Part shown: positions 1 through 7,873 of the stretch, piece after piece
How the letters are laid out: every line of letters starts with the position of its first letter
Position numbering within the stretch: position 1 is the first letter of the stretch
NCBI GenBank assembly: GCA_031401035.1
Contig: JANNRA010000007.1
Span: forward strand, 1 to 37,471
Length of the DNA stretch: 37,471 nucleotides
From: JANNRA01 sp031401035
GTDB lineage: Bacteria; Desulfobacterota; Binatia; HRBIN30; CADEER01
Direction: 5' to 3'
Program-made: the position numbers and the translations under genes
Notes under the pieces: model-generated
Database searches by the model: none
Told to the model about the DNA's origin: nothing
Seen by the model: only the letters and a program-made list of their open reading frames with translations

Positions 1-29
1 ACGCAGACCCCGCTGGCGGTCACTGGACC

Positions 30-100
30 GACTGACCACCGACCGCCGGCAACCCCCATCCAGGCGCCCGCGCGGCACCGGCCGCACGCAGCTACGCCCG
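30..100 (+). repeat. R2a: diverged ~70-bp direct repeat, copy 1
   Basis: This stretch aligns with 11020-11089 in the same orientation. It begins with GACTGACCACC and ends with GCAGCTACGCCCG, with most bases between also matching (about three quarters by eye). No gene is visible in it. The two copies bracket the fragment-rich 11-kb accessory region. Confidence 0.6.
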
Positions 101-126
101 GGGGCGGCGCGCAGAGGTGGTCCGGG

Positions 127-159
127 CCTGTTTGACGCCTGTTTGACGCCCGTTTGGCG
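127..159 (+). repeat. Three 11-bp tandem repeats
   Basis: CCTGTTTGACG occurs twice head to tail, followed by a third unit, CCCGTTTGGCG. The 11-bp period is close to one helical turn, so all units would face the same side of the DNA, as in an iterated protein-binding site. No gene is tied to it. The rest of 101-218 holds nothing recognisable. Confidence 0.55.
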
Positions 160-218
160 CCCTTGACCGGGCCCCGCAGTCCGCCCTATCGACGTGGATC
201 AGCACAAGCGGCCCGCGG

Positions 219-285
219 CGAACGGTCCGCGGGGGGTCCGATAAGGGATGTTCCGCCGACAACTTCAGCTTGTCCGGGCTATCGG
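219..285 (-). repeat. R1 repeat, copy C
   Basis: One of four copies of a dispersed element. Read on the minus strand it starts CCGATAGCCCGGACAAGCTG and continues to a CTTATCGGAC block and a GCGGACCGTTC block. The core matches copy A (8070-8168) and copy B (7020-7118). It can fold: outer arms CCGATAG/TTATCGG enclose an inner GACAA/TTGTC hairpin. The transposase fragment at 279-491 runs into its CCGATAG end and stops inside it. Confidence 0.7.
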
Positions 286-491
286 GCCGGCTTCCCCCCG
301 CGGCCATCCACCAACCCATCGTACCCAAACGCCTCGTAGCGCTGTTTCATCCGGCGCATCTGCCGCGCCGTAATTCCGCAGATGTCCGCCGCCTGCAACC
401 ACGTCAGCTTCCCGGCGATCGCGCGCATCATGACCTCGTTCCTCGTCATCCCCTTCACCTCCCTCGCTACCCGCCGCTCGATGGTTTCCAT
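279..491 (-). pseudogene. Transposase N-terminal fragment (helix-turn-helix)
   Basis: The reading frame METIERRVAREVKG... carries a helix-turn-helix (LTWLQAADICGITARQMRRM) and the following RYEAFGYDGLVDGRGGKP. This is the start of ISNCY/IS481-like transposases, which normally run to 400 or more residues; only about 70 remain. The frame is cut where R1 copy C begins, so the catalytic DDE part is gone. Met at 491 fits the family start. It is not expected to be active. Confidence 0.75.
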
Positions 492-515
492 CGGGCCACG
501 CGTAGCTGGCAAAGG

Positions 516-556
516 CGGACATCTCTAACTGCTGGCGCTTATGCACCGGACATCTC
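516..556. mobile_element. Probable IS end with paired subterminal motifs
   Basis: CGGACATCTC occurs at 516-525 and again at 547-556, just upstream of the truncated transposase. Repeated short motifs outside the transposase start are common at insertion-sequence ends. The opposite IS end was not found in the window. Confidence 0.45.
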
Positions 557-673
557 CAGTGCTCCTTACAATCGCCCGCTGCGGAGCTTGCGGGCTATGG
601 GTCAATCTCGTAGGTGGAATTGTCGCGTCAAGGGGCGAGACGCTGGTCTTCTCACCTCACAGCAAGGAGAGCT

Positions 674-1276
674 ATGGACCCAACGGCCGAACACGAACGC
701 CCCAAGGCTCGCAGTCAGGGGCTCATCGTCCAGGAGCTCGACACCGAGTTATTGGTGTACGACGAAACCGCCGCGCGCGCCCATTGCCTCAACTCCACTG
801 CGGCATTGGTGTGGCGGTATTGCGATGGTAACACCACGGTCGCCGCGATGGCTGCCCGACTCGGAGCTGATGCGGGCGCGTCGGTGGATGCCGACATTGT
901 CTTCCTCGCCCTGAGCGAGCTCGGGGAGCGCGATCTGCTCGAGCGACCTGTTCGAGCTCTCGCTCGCGGATCACTGAGCCGCCGCCAGGTTCTGGCGGGG
1001 CTCGGGGCTACCGCCGGAATCCTGCTGCCGATGATCACTTCGCTCGTGGCGCCGACTTCGGCGGCGGCGCAGTCAGGTGGCAGCAGCGGGACCAGCAGCG
1101 GGGGGAGCAGCGGGACCAGCAGCGGCGGGAGCAGCGGGACCAGCAGCGGGGAGACCAGCAGCGGCGGGAGCAGCGGGACCAGCAGCGGGGGGAGCAGCGG
1201 GACCAGCAGCGGGGAGACCAGCAGCGGCGGGAGCAGCGGGACCAGCAGCGGCGGGAGCAGCGGGACCAGCGGCTGA
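674..1276 (+). CDS. PqqD-domain protein with internal Tat motif and Gly/Ser/Thr repeat tail
   Basis: A 200-residue protein in three parts. Residues ~12-93 resemble the PqqD peptide-chaperone fold (LIVQELDTELLVYDETAA, then STAALVWRYCDG). Residues ~101-132 look like a twin-arginine signal placed mid-protein: LSRRQVLAGL, a hydrophobic stretch, then TSAAAQ. Residues ~134-200 are almost only Gly, Ser and Thr in GGSSGTSS units with GETSS interruptions. The start at 674 has an AAGGAG five bases upstream. It is the first gene of a five-gene operon with an HPr-kinase-like protein next. PqqD domains usually present peptides to modifying enzymes; here the protein may carry its own substrate tail (inference). 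The tail could instead be a flexible linker or surface anchor. Confidence 0.8.
   Translation: MDPTAEHERPKARSQGLIVQELDTELLVYDETAARAHCLNSTAALVWRYCDGNTTVAAMAARLGADAGASVDADIVFLALSELGERDLLERPVRALARGSLSRRQVLAGLGATAGILLPMITSLVAPTSAAAQSGGSSGTSSGGSSGTSSGGSSGTSSGETSSGGSSGTSSGGSSGTSSGETSSGGSSGTSSGGSSGTSG
1075..1273 (+). repeat. In-frame 24-nt/63-nt tandem repeat encoding GGSSGTSS/GETSS
   Basis: The 3' third of the PqqD-like gene is a tandem repeat. Eight-codon units (GGSSGTSS) are grouped with a five-codon GETSS insert, giving a 63-nt higher-order period seen nearly twice. Near-identity of the units suggests recent slippage and likely length variation between strains. All other frames are open here only because of the repeat. 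Confidence 0.9.
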
Positions 1277-1356
1277 GTCTCGGGCACGCTCGGCGAGATA
1301 GAGTGACTGGGTCCGACACCGAGGCGGTTTCCGGTGGTCGATCGAGGGGCCGCGGC

Positions 1357-2199
1357 ATGACAGCTCCGGCGGGTCGTGCGCCACGACCGGAACATATCGT
1401 CTGGCCAGCGCAGGCGCGGGTGAGCTCGTACGGTGTGTGTATTGGCCTACGGGTTGCGAACCCGGATCACCTCGCGCCGTTGCTCGCTCACATGCCCCAC
1501 GGTGCCGAACCTTCCCCGGCACAGCCCGTCGACCGCATGTACTCGGTGACGATGAACCGCGGTCAGCCGATCTACCACCTCCTTACGGGTTCGCGGCGTC
1601 CGGCGCAGCACTTCGATGATCTCGAACACCTGTCACGGGCATTCGCTGCCGACGCGCGACACTTCGTCGCCCTGCGCGCCCAGCATCGGGTCTTCATCCA
1701 TGCCGGGGTCGTCGCCTTCGGCGATCAGGCGATCCTGATTCCCGGTCGCACGTTGACGGGTAAGACCACGTTGGTAGCCGAGCTCCTGCGCAGCGGGGCA
1801 ACCTACTACTCCGACGAGTACGCCGTGCTCGACGAAGCGGGGTGGGTGCATCCCTTCGCCAAGGCGCTCAGCATTCGCACGATATTGGACCAGCCCCAGA
1901 CGCTGGTCGACGTCGCCACGCTCGGGGTTCCCAGCGGCACTGTTCCGCTGCGCATCAGAGCGGTGCTGTCGACGCGGTACGTCTCCGGCGCCTCCTGGCG
2001 GCCGGAACCGCTGTCCGCTGGTCACGCCGCCCTCTGCCTGCTCGACAACGCCGTCGCCGCTCGCAGTCGGTTCGCCGAAGTCTGCCGCGCCATCTCGGCG
2101 GCGCTGGACGGCCGCCTACGCGCGTCGCAGGGAGCACGCGGCGAGGCCCGTCAGGTCGCGCGCTGGATGGTTGCCGAGCTCTCAGGTCCGGGTGCATGA
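1357..2199 (+). CDS. HPr kinase-like P-loop protein (HprK-related)
   Basis: About 280 residues. A P-loop lies near residues 130-137 (GRTLTGKT) after AILIP, followed by ATYYSDEYAVLDE and WVHPFAKALSIR. This is the layout of HprK-related proteins found beside PqqD-like genes, as opposed to true sugar-PTS HprK. Such proteins are known or presumed to phosphorylate peptides or small molecules; an HPr-kinase-like enzyme phosphorylates Ser on some lasso peptides. The Ser-rich protein just upstream is an obvious candidate substrate (inference). Met at 1357 has GAGGGG upstream; a GTG at 1303 would add 18 residues. Its stop overlaps the next start (ATGA). Confidence 0.75.
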   Translation: MTAPAGRAPRPEHIVWPAQARVSSYGVCIGLRVANPDHLAPLLAHMPHGAEPSPAQPVDRMYSVTMNRGQPIYHLLTGSRRPAQHFDDLEHLSRAFAADARHFVALRAQHRVFIHAGVVAFGDQAILIPGRTLTGKTTLVAELLRSGATYYSDEYAVLDEAGWVHPFAKALSIRTILDQPQTLVDVATLGVPSGTVPLRIRAVLSTRYVSGASWRPEPLSAGHAALCLLDNAVAARSRFAEVCRAISAALDGRLRASQGARGEARQVARWMVAELSGPGA

Positions 2200-2474
2200 G
2201 TTTCGCCGTTCTCACCACCACCGAGCTCCGTCTGCTCGATGTGCTGCTGGAGCGCGGGGTCTTCCCCGACCCCCCCGCGTCGATCACGCGGCTGGATATC
2301 GCCGTGACGGCCCGTGGCGATACGAAGCGTCGGGGCTTTCCGCACCTGCGCGAGCGCATCCCGGAGATCATGGCGATCAGCCGGCCGGTCGGTGGCTTCC
2401 TGGCGCACGGCTCGATCGCGGAGCTGGTGAGCCTGTTGGCGCGCCCTCCTGGGCGAGACCCGACCACCGACTGA
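2196..2474 (+). CDS. Small unknown protein in the PqqD/HprK operon
   Basis: A 92-residue protein starting MSFAVLTTTELRLLDVLLE and ending RPPGRDPTTD. It is not recognised. It has no signal peptide or membrane segment and looks like a small alpha/beta soluble protein. The start overlaps the kinase stop (ATGA) and the next gene begins two bases after its stop, so translation is probably coupled. Coupling to the kinase suggests an accessory role. Confidence 0.65.
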   Translation: MSFAVLTTTELRLLDVLLERGVFPDPPASITRLDIAVTARGDTKRRGFPHLRERIPEIMAISRPVGGFLAHGSIAELVSLLARPPGRDPTTD

Positions 2475-2476
2475 GC

Positions 2477-3040
2477 ATGTCGGCGATCGGCATTCTCGTC
2501 AGTGGCGCGACCTCAGGGGCCCTGGTCGTACTGTTTCTCCTGTCGGTGCGATTTCAATTCTACTCGGCGTCACAGCTGCTCCAGCGGCGGGCGCCGCCGC
2601 TCAAGTTGCTGGGTACGTTTCGCCTCTTCGCGCCGAAGCCGGTCCGGACGGATGTCCACCTGATCGCGCGCGACTTTCGCCAGGGCGGTGTTCCCACACC
2701 CTGTCGGGAAATCCCGATCATCGAAACGCGGAACTGGACTCACGCGCTATGGAATCCCGGCAAGCGCCGTTCGCTTCCGTTGACGACGATCATGGTCGAG
2801 ATGACTGCCGTCAGCACCGAGCTGGGCGAGGAGCGCGCGGCGGTCGTCCTGGCGACGCCATATCTCATCCTCCTCGGTATCGTCTCGTCGCAAGCCGCCG
2901 CGGATGCCCGGGCTTGCCAGTATCTCCTCGTCGAAAGCTTCGGCTACGAACCGGATAGCGCCGCGCAGGTACTGTTCTGCTCCGCGGTTCACCGACTCGA
3001 TCGATCCGAGGTCGGCGGCGACCGGCGCCTGTCCCTATGA
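2477..3040 (+). CDS. Single-span membrane protein, SdpA-like in layout
   Basis: 187 residues. An N-terminal hydrophobic segment (ILVSGATSGALVVLFLLSV, residues ~5-23) is followed by a soluble part with LGTFRLFAPKPVRTDVHLIA. Small one-span proteins with a 'F-F-AP-P' motif directly upstream of HTTM/SdpB-like membrane proteins recall SdpA of the Bacillus sdpABC toxin-maturation system. That likeness is based on layout and a short motif only. The stop overlaps the next start (ATGATG). Confidence 0.6.
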   Translation: MSAIGILVSGATSGALVVLFLLSVRFQFYSASQLLQRRAPPLKLLGTFRLFAPKPVRTDVHLIARDFRQGGVPTPCREIPIIETRNWTHALWNPGKRRSLPLTTIMVEMTAVSTELGEERAAVVLATPYLILLGIVSSQAAADARACQYLLVESFGYEPDSAAQVLFCSAVHRLDRSEVGGDRRLSL

Positions 3041-3897
3041 TGAACGTCGAGCTGTGGCTCAGCGAGTTCCGCGACCCCGACTACGTGTTTCGCGCCTCGG
3101 CCATACTGCTCGGCGTCGGCCAGGTCGTCACCACCCTGGAGTATCTCTGGATACGGAGCGAATTCGGCGATGGCGGGGTCTATGCCTGGTCGGTGTTGCG
3201 CCTGGCGCGCCCGCGACGCCATCCGACGATGGAAAGGCTGCGCGATGCGCTCTTCGGCCGCGCCGGCATGGTGGCGCTGCTCGGATTGCGCCTCCTCTTG
3301 GCCGTGACGCTCGTGCTGTTCGCCTCGGTGGCATGGATGGCGACGATTGCCGTCATGGCACTTGCCGTCGTGCTGCTGACGTTCAATGTCCGCGTGCCGT
3401 GGGGAATGGATGGGTCTGACACTGTTGCCCTCCACGTGACGCTCGGGCTGGCGGCCTATGCGCTGGCGCGCGTGTTCGGCGCCCCGAGCCTGGGCCTGTA
3501 CTACATCGCCGCCTATGCCGGGCTCGCCTATGTCACGTCCGGCGTGACGAAACTCAGCGACGCCATGTGGCGCAGTGGCGTCGCGCTCGGGTGGGTATTG
3601 AACCTGCAAGTGTTCGGAGCGCCTTGGGCCGTGGAGTTTCTGGCGCCGCGCCCTCGCCTGCGACAGGCGCTGTCGTGGTCGGTCATGCTGGCGGAGGTCA
3701 GCGCGCCGCTCGCCGTGCTGCTGCCGGCGCCTGGCATCGCGCTGGTCCTCGTGGCCGGGCTGACGTTCCACGCGACGGTGGCCATTTGCATGGGGCTGAA
3801 CACTTTCGTCTGGGCATTTCTCGCGACCTATCCGGCGGTGCTGCTGGTGTGGACGACTGTCCATGACCTCGTGATCCATTTGCTTCCCAAACCCTGA
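3037..3897 (+). CDS. HTTM/SdpB-like polytopic membrane protein
   Basis: 286 residues with about six to eight hydrophobic segments. Motifs typical of the HTTM (vitamin-K-dependent carboxylase-like) family are visible: YYIAAYAGLAYVTSGVTKLS, then DAMWRSGVALGWVL, and near the end FHATVAICMGLNTFVWAFLA followed by TYP. SdpB of Bacillus belongs to this superfamily and helps mature the SdpC toxin. It ends the operon 674-3897. The bacterial family may modify peptides or lipids; its exact reaction here is unknown. Confidence 0.65.
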   Translation: MMNVELWLSEFRDPDYVFRASAILLGVGQVVTTLEYLWIRSEFGDGGVYAWSVLRLARPRRHPTMERLRDALFGRAGMVALLGLRLLLAVTLVLFASVAWMATIAVMALAVVLLTFNVRVPWGMDGSDTVALHVTLGLAAYALARVFGAPSLGLYYIAAYAGLAYVTSGVTKLSDAMWRSGVALGWVLNLQVFGAPWAVEFLAPRPRLRQALSWSVMLAEVSAPLAVLLPAPGIALVLVAGLTFHATVAICMGLNTFVWAFLATYPAVLLVWTTVHDLVIHLLPKP

Positions 3898-3964
3898 CCT
3901 CCAAAAACCCTGACACGGTCCCCCCGGGCGCGTTCCGGCGCTGATCTCTGGTAAACCTCAGCCC

Positions 3965-5554
3965 GTGCTGCAGAGGATACGCCGCTCCTTCGAGCACCCG
4001 GACACGCTCTGGCTCGCCTGCGTGTCGGTGATCCTCATGTGGATCTTCTACCGGCAGACCTTCATCGCGAGCCGCCTCGTCGACGGCGTCCGCTACTTCT
4101 GGCTCGACGACGACATGATGATCTCGATGCGCTACGCGAGGAACCTCGCGGAGGGCAACGGCCTGGTGTGGACGGCCGGCGGCGACCGCGTCGAGGGCTA
4201 CTCGAACTTCCTCTGGACGATGGTCATGGCGGTGGTCCACGTCTTCCGCCCGCCGTCGAACATCGCCGCGATCCCCGTTCGTGCGATCGGCTACCTGTGC
4301 ACCGTCGGCACGTTCGCCTTGGCGATCCGCCTGCTGCGGGTGTTCGTTCCGCGTGGCGTCATCCCCCCGGTCGTCATGCTCGCGTGCATGATCCTCTGCC
4401 CGGACGTCATCCTCTGGGCGGCGTGGGGCTTCGAGAACGCGCTGCTCGGGTTGCTCCTGCTCGTCTTCCTCGTGCGGCTCCTCGAACGTCGTGGTGACGA
4501 TCGGATCGCCTACCTCGCGCTCGCGCTCATCCCGATCACCCGTGCCGACGGCATCTATCTCTTTGCAGCGAGTGCGGCGGTCGCGCTGCTGCTCTCGAAG
4601 AACCGCCGGCGCACGATCGTCTGGCTGGCGCTGGCGCTCGTTCCCTTCGCCGCGCACCTGACGTTCCGGCTCTCCTATTACGGCGAATGGCTGCCGAACA
4701 CGTACTACCTCAAGGTCCACGGCCTCACCGACAGGATCAGTCGCGGGTTCGAGTACGCGAAGGGCTTCACGCAGGCGTACGGCGTGCTCCTCGCCGTCTC
4801 GATCGCCACGGGGCTCTCGATCGCGCGCCGCGATAGGCGCGGCCTCGCGGTGGTGGTGCTCGTGCTCGCGAACCTCGGCTACGTCACGATGGTCGGCAGT
4901 GACATGTTCCTCGCGTATCGCTTCTTCTCCCATCTCCTGCCGGTACTCTTCGCGTTCGCGGGCGCGGGCATCGCGATCCTCGGACGAGGGCTCGTCGGCC
5001 AGCTCGCGATCGCGGCGGTGCTGCTCATCGTGAGCGCGCCGCCGATGCCGAAGCTGTTCCAGCGCCTCCTCGTCCCCGACACGAACGGCGATCAGCAGAA
5101 GCAGATCCAGGTCGCCGCCCTCATCAACAAGAACGCGCTGCCGAAGAGCTCGATCGCGGTCGTGTGCGCCGGCCTGGTTCCGTACATGACGCGCCGGCCC
5201 GCGCTCGACATCCTCGGCAAGAGCGACAGGCACATCGCGCGCCTCGATCCATTTCCGGGGGCGATGTCGGGTCACGGCAAGGTCGACGCGGACTATCTCG
5301 TCGGGCGGCGGCCGGATCTCATCGTGACGTGCAACGCGGGGGTCTACTTCACGCGTGGGCTCTCGGCGAACATGACCACGGACGATCCGCAGGTCAGGTT
5401 CTTGTCGGCCCCTGCGTTCCGCGAGGTCTACCTCCCCTACGCCATCGACGACGAGAACGGCCTGCTCGCCAACGTGAACGGCATCTGGACGCACGAGGAG
5501 TCACGTGAGGCGCCACGCCTCCACTGGTCGCAGAAGATCGTCGTCGCGCCCTAG
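3965..5554 (+). CDS. GT-C type membrane glycosyltransferase (AftB-like layout)
   Basis: 529 residues, GTG start. The N-terminal loop after the first membrane span reads WLDDDMMISMRYARNLAEG and then RVEGYSNFLW. These acidic and 'EGYSNFLW' motifs are typical of polyprenyl-phosphate-sugar-dependent transferases of the GT-C fold. About ten membrane spans follow to residue ~360, then a periplasmic domain of ~160 residues. It probably transfers a sugar to an envelope glycan or glycolipid. Substrate is unknown. The stop codon overlaps the convergent flippase-fragment stop in the tetramer CTAG (5551-5554). Confidence 0.75.
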   Translation: MLQRIRRSFEHPDTLWLACVSVILMWIFYRQTFIASRLVDGVRYFWLDDDMMISMRYARNLAEGNGLVWTAGGDRVEGYSNFLWTMVMAVVHVFRPPSNIAAIPVRAIGYLCTVGTFALAIRLLRVFVPRGVIPPVVMLACMILCPDVILWAAWGFENALLGLLLLVFLVRLLERRGDDRIAYLALALIPITRADGIYLFAASAAVALLLSKNRRRTIVWLALALVPFAAHLTFRLSYYGEWLPNTYYLKVHGLTDRISRGFEYAKGFTQAYGVLLAVSIATGLSIARRDRRGLAVVVLVLANLGYVTMVGSDMFLAYRFFSHLLPVLFAFAGAGIAILGRGLVGQLAIAAVLLIVSAPPMPKLFQRLLVPDTNGDQQKQIQVAALINKNALPKSSIAVVCAGLVPYMTRRPALDILGKSDRHIARLDPFPGAMSGHGKVDADYLVGRRPDLIVTCNAGVYFTRGLSANMTTDDPQVRFLSAPAFREVYLPYAIDDENGLLANVNGIWTHEESREAPRLHWSQKIVVAP

Positions 5555-6165
5555 AGCGCTCGAACCGCCGGTGCGCCTTTCCGCCCCGAGACGGCGAGCG
5601 CAAGATAGGCCATATACACTAGGTACCCGACGCCGAACGCCCAACCGGGCCCCGTCATGCCGAGGCGCTGGGTGAGGGCCGCGTTGGCCGCAATGGTCGC
5701 AGCCAGGCACAACGCCCGAGCGACGAATACGCTGCGCGAGTCGTCCAGGGCGTAGCGAAGGCCGGCCAAGGGCAGCGCCAGCACCAGGGGGACGTGCCCG
5801 ATGATCAAGGTCTGAATGGGCGCCGCCGCCGCGTATCGCGCGCCGACAAACACGCCGACGAGCGATGGAGCGGGGACGATCAACCCCAACACGAGGAGGA
5901 GAAGGAGCGTGGTCAGGGTCACCGTGTGACGCCGGTAGGCGCGCCGCGCCACCGCCGAGCGAACCGCGAGCAACGAGCGGGTCAGGTAGAGCGAGGCTGC
6001 TGCGGCACTCAGGAAGATCGTCAGGGCGGACAGCAGGCGGGAGGCTGCGCCGTAGACGCCGAGATCCTGCCGCGAAAGCAATCGGGCGGCGACCAGCATG
6101 TCGATCCTCTGTAGAGCGATCGAGAGGACCCCCGCGTAGAGGATCTACTTTCCCAGCGTCGCCAT
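5551..6165 (-). pseudogene. Polysaccharide flippase, C-terminal fragment
   Basis: The frame ILYAGVLSIALQRIDMLVAA... continues with RLLSRQDLGVYGAASRLLSA and several hydrophobic segments to RKGAPAVRAL. This is the C-terminal ~45% of a Wzx/MATE-like oligosaccharide flippase, a family of ~420-480 residues. An in-frame TAG (6145-6147, probably from CAG) interrupts the frame, and homology ends about 10 bases before R1 copy D at 6176. The N-terminal half is missing. A shortened protein from Met 6099 is possible but unlikely to work. Confidence 0.75.
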
Positions 6166-6175
6166 GCACGGCACA

Positions 6176-6253
6176 CCGGATAGCCCGGACAAGCTGGAGT
6201 GGTTGCCGGAAGGCCCCGCATCCCCCGCGTAGCGGTCCCGGCGGGCGGCTCGC
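6176..6253 (+). repeat. R1 repeat, copy D
   Basis: Starts CCGGATAGCCCGGACAAGCT and continues GGAGTGGTTGCCGGAAGG, then a CCCCCGCGTAGCGGTCC block matching the GCGGAGCGGTCC block of copy B. Same orientation as copy B. It abuts the truncated 5' side of the flippase gene. It is the most diverged of the four copies. Confidence 0.65.
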
Positions 6254-6464
6254 GATCTCACCCAACGCTGCAATCCGCGCGGCGTCTGCTGCAGTGCGCC
6301 GTTGCGCGGCGGCCGCGAGCTGGATACCGCGGGGCGCTACGCGAAACTGGCAGCCTGCAGGGACTGGCGCGGGCGGCTGCCCGGCCGAGACAAGACGACA
6401 CGCCCTCCTCGCCGGCACCCGAGGGGGCCGCGAGAAGGGCGCGAGGTACTGCCGGTGGGTTTGA
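6254..6464. other. Intergenic stretch with no recognisable gene
   Basis: Between R1 copy D and the katG remnant no reading frame resembles a known protein. Long open frames exist on both strands, as expected at this GC content, but they lack family motifs and a good ribosome-binding site. Confidence 0.5.
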
Positions 6465-7019
6465 TTACTTCGCGGCGACGACGTCGAAGCGGTCGAGGTT
6501 GGACACCTTGGTCCACGCCGTGACGAATTCGCGCACGAAGCGCTCCTTGCCGTCGGACGCGCCGTACACCTCGGCGATCGCGCTTAGCTCGGAGTTCGAC
6601 CCGAAGATGAGGTCGACCGGCGTGGCCGTCCACTTCACCTTGTCCGTGGTGCGGTCGCGGCCCTCGTACAGCCCCTCGGTCTTGGCCGACTTCGTCCACT
6701 TCGTCGACATGTCGAGGAGGTTGACAAAGAAGTCGTTGGTAAGCGTGCCGGGCTTGTCGGTGAACACGCCCTGCGGCGCCTGGTCGACGTTGGCGTTGAG
6801 GGCGCGCATGCCGCCGACGAGCACCGTCATCTCAGGCACGGTGAGGGTCAGCAGGTTCGCCCTGTCGACCAGCAGCTCGGCCGGCGACCGGCGCTGGCCG
6901 CTGCCGTAGTAGTTCCGGAAGCCGTCGGCGGCGGGCTCCAGCACCGCGAAGGACTTCACGTCGGCCTGCTCCTGCGAGGCGTCGGTGCGGCCCGGCCGAT
7001 AGGGGACCTGCACGTCGAG
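6465..7019 (-). pseudogene. katG: Catalase-peroxidase KatG, C-terminal fragment
   Basis: About 185 codons match the C-terminal domain of KatG: VQVPYRPGRTDASQEQADV, FAVLEPAADGFRNYYG, LTLTVPEMTVLVGGMRAL, GVFTDKPGTLTNDFFVNLLD and VDLIFGSNSELSAIAEVYG. The frame ends with a normal stop after FDVVAAK. Full KatG is ~730 residues; the haem-binding N-terminal domain with the catalytic Arg/Trp/His is absent. Homology ends exactly where R1 copy B starts (7020). The fragment cannot have catalase activity. Confidence 0.9.
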
Positions 7020-7118
7020 CCGATAGCCGGCATTTGCTGGAGTTGCTGACGGAAGGTCCCTTTTCCGCCCCCCCGCGGAGCGGTCCGAATCGCTCATTCT
7101 CGCGCCCGCCCCCACGAG
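7020..7118 (+). repeat. R1 repeat, copy B (99 bp)
   Basis: Starts CCGATAGCCGGCATTTGCTG, continues with GGAGTTGCTGACGGAAGGTCCC and GCGGAGCGGTCCGAATCGCTC, and ends CCCCCACGAG. It pairs with copy A at 8070-8168 as an inverted repeat of identical length. It forms the breakpoint of katG. Confidence 0.8.
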
Positions 7119-7324
7119 CGCGGCGATCGAACGCGCCACCAGCACGCGTCAAGGGCCCGACAACGCCCGCTTACCCCAAGGACGACTCGCTCGTCGCCTT
7201 CGGCGTCAACGCCTTGCTCGCCCCCTACGACTGGCCGGTTTTGACCGTCCACTGAGGCCCAAGCACCGTGGTGCGGATCGGACGGATCGCACTTTGTGAC
7301 ACAGTAGTACTAGGACCTAACTAT
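7119..7324 (+). other. Possible short C-terminal gene tail, otherwise unassigned
   Basis: One plus frame ends GVNALLAPYDWPVLTVH before TGA at 7253-7255. It looks like a protein tail, but I do not recognise a family and no start belongs to it outside R1. The rest (7256-7324) holds a short GCACCGTGGTGC palindrome and nothing else evident. Confidence 0.3.
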
Positions 7325-7873
7325 TCAGCGCGTGGCGAGGTCGTTGGTGGCGATGCTGCCGTCGGCGATCTGCGCCGCGGTGACGACGTTGGTTGCCAGT
7401 TGCGACGTCGTGACCGCGCCCGGCGCGAGCTTCGTGCTACTCACCGATCCGTCGGCGATGGCGTTGGCGAAGAGCGCAAACGGCGCCGCGGTGAGCGGTT
7501 GCCGCGGCGCCAGCGCCTGATACGAGCCGCTCCCGGCCGGACAGCGCACCGCGACGTGCAGCCAGCGATCGCTCGCCGTACTGAACGCGGCCGCGCCGAA
7601 GTCCAGCGGCACCGTGAAGACGCCGTCGGTGACGTTCACCGCGCTGGAGGTCTGCGTGCTGCCGACCTGGGCCCCGCCCGTCGGCGGTGCACCGCTGCCC
7701 AGCGCGTCCCACAGGGTGAACCGGAAGTCGCACGATCCGTTCGTCGGCGCGCCGCCCTGCTGCAGCTGGCCCTGGTAGGTGAAGGCGCTGTCGAGGGCGG
7801 AGGCCGGGGGCGCAGGGCTCGCGCTGAGCAGCGCCAAGGCGAGGCAGCAGTAGCCGAAGTGTCGTCGCGTCAT
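7325..7873 (-). CDS. Secreted FTYQGQL-type protein, possibly shortened
   Basis: 182 residues starting MTRRHFGYCCLALALLSASP with a signal peptide ending near SALD. Then comes FTYQGQLQQGG, CDFRFTLWDALGSG, VTDGVFTVPLDFG and LHVAVRCPAGSG. This mature N-terminal domain is common in secreted proteins of planctomycetes and deltaproteobacterial lineages, often joined to long fibre-like repeats. The C-terminus here has the beginning of such repeats (KLAPGAVTTSQLATNVVTAA) and stops after LATR, so it may have lost its distal part. It sits between the two inverted R1 copies. Confidence 0.65.
   Translation of the reverse strand: MTRRHFGYCCLALALLSASPAPPASALDSAFTYQGQLQQGGAPTNGSCDFRFTLWDALGSGAPPTGGAQVGSTQTSSAVNVTDGVFTVPLDFGAAAFSTASDRWLHVAVRCPAGSGSYQALAPRQPLTAAPFALFANAIADGSVSSTKLAPGAVTTSQLATNVVTAAQIADGSIATNDLATR

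Noticed and set aside
1035..1522. Several long open frames on both strands over the Gly/Ser repeat (Leu/Pro-rich, Ala/Pro-rich, Arg/Cys-rich).
   Set aside because: They are by-products of a 3n-length repeat without stops. Only the frame with the ribosome-binding site and PqqD/Tat motifs is supported.
3698..5494. A 598-residue minus-strand open frame opposite the glycosyltransferase.
   Set aside because: Arg/Glu/Asp/His-rich shadow of a GC-rich gene; the plus strand has clear GT-C motifs.
6465..7145. A functional katG starting at 7145.
   Set aside because: The first ~40 codons of that frame are R1 sequence; the haem domain is missing.
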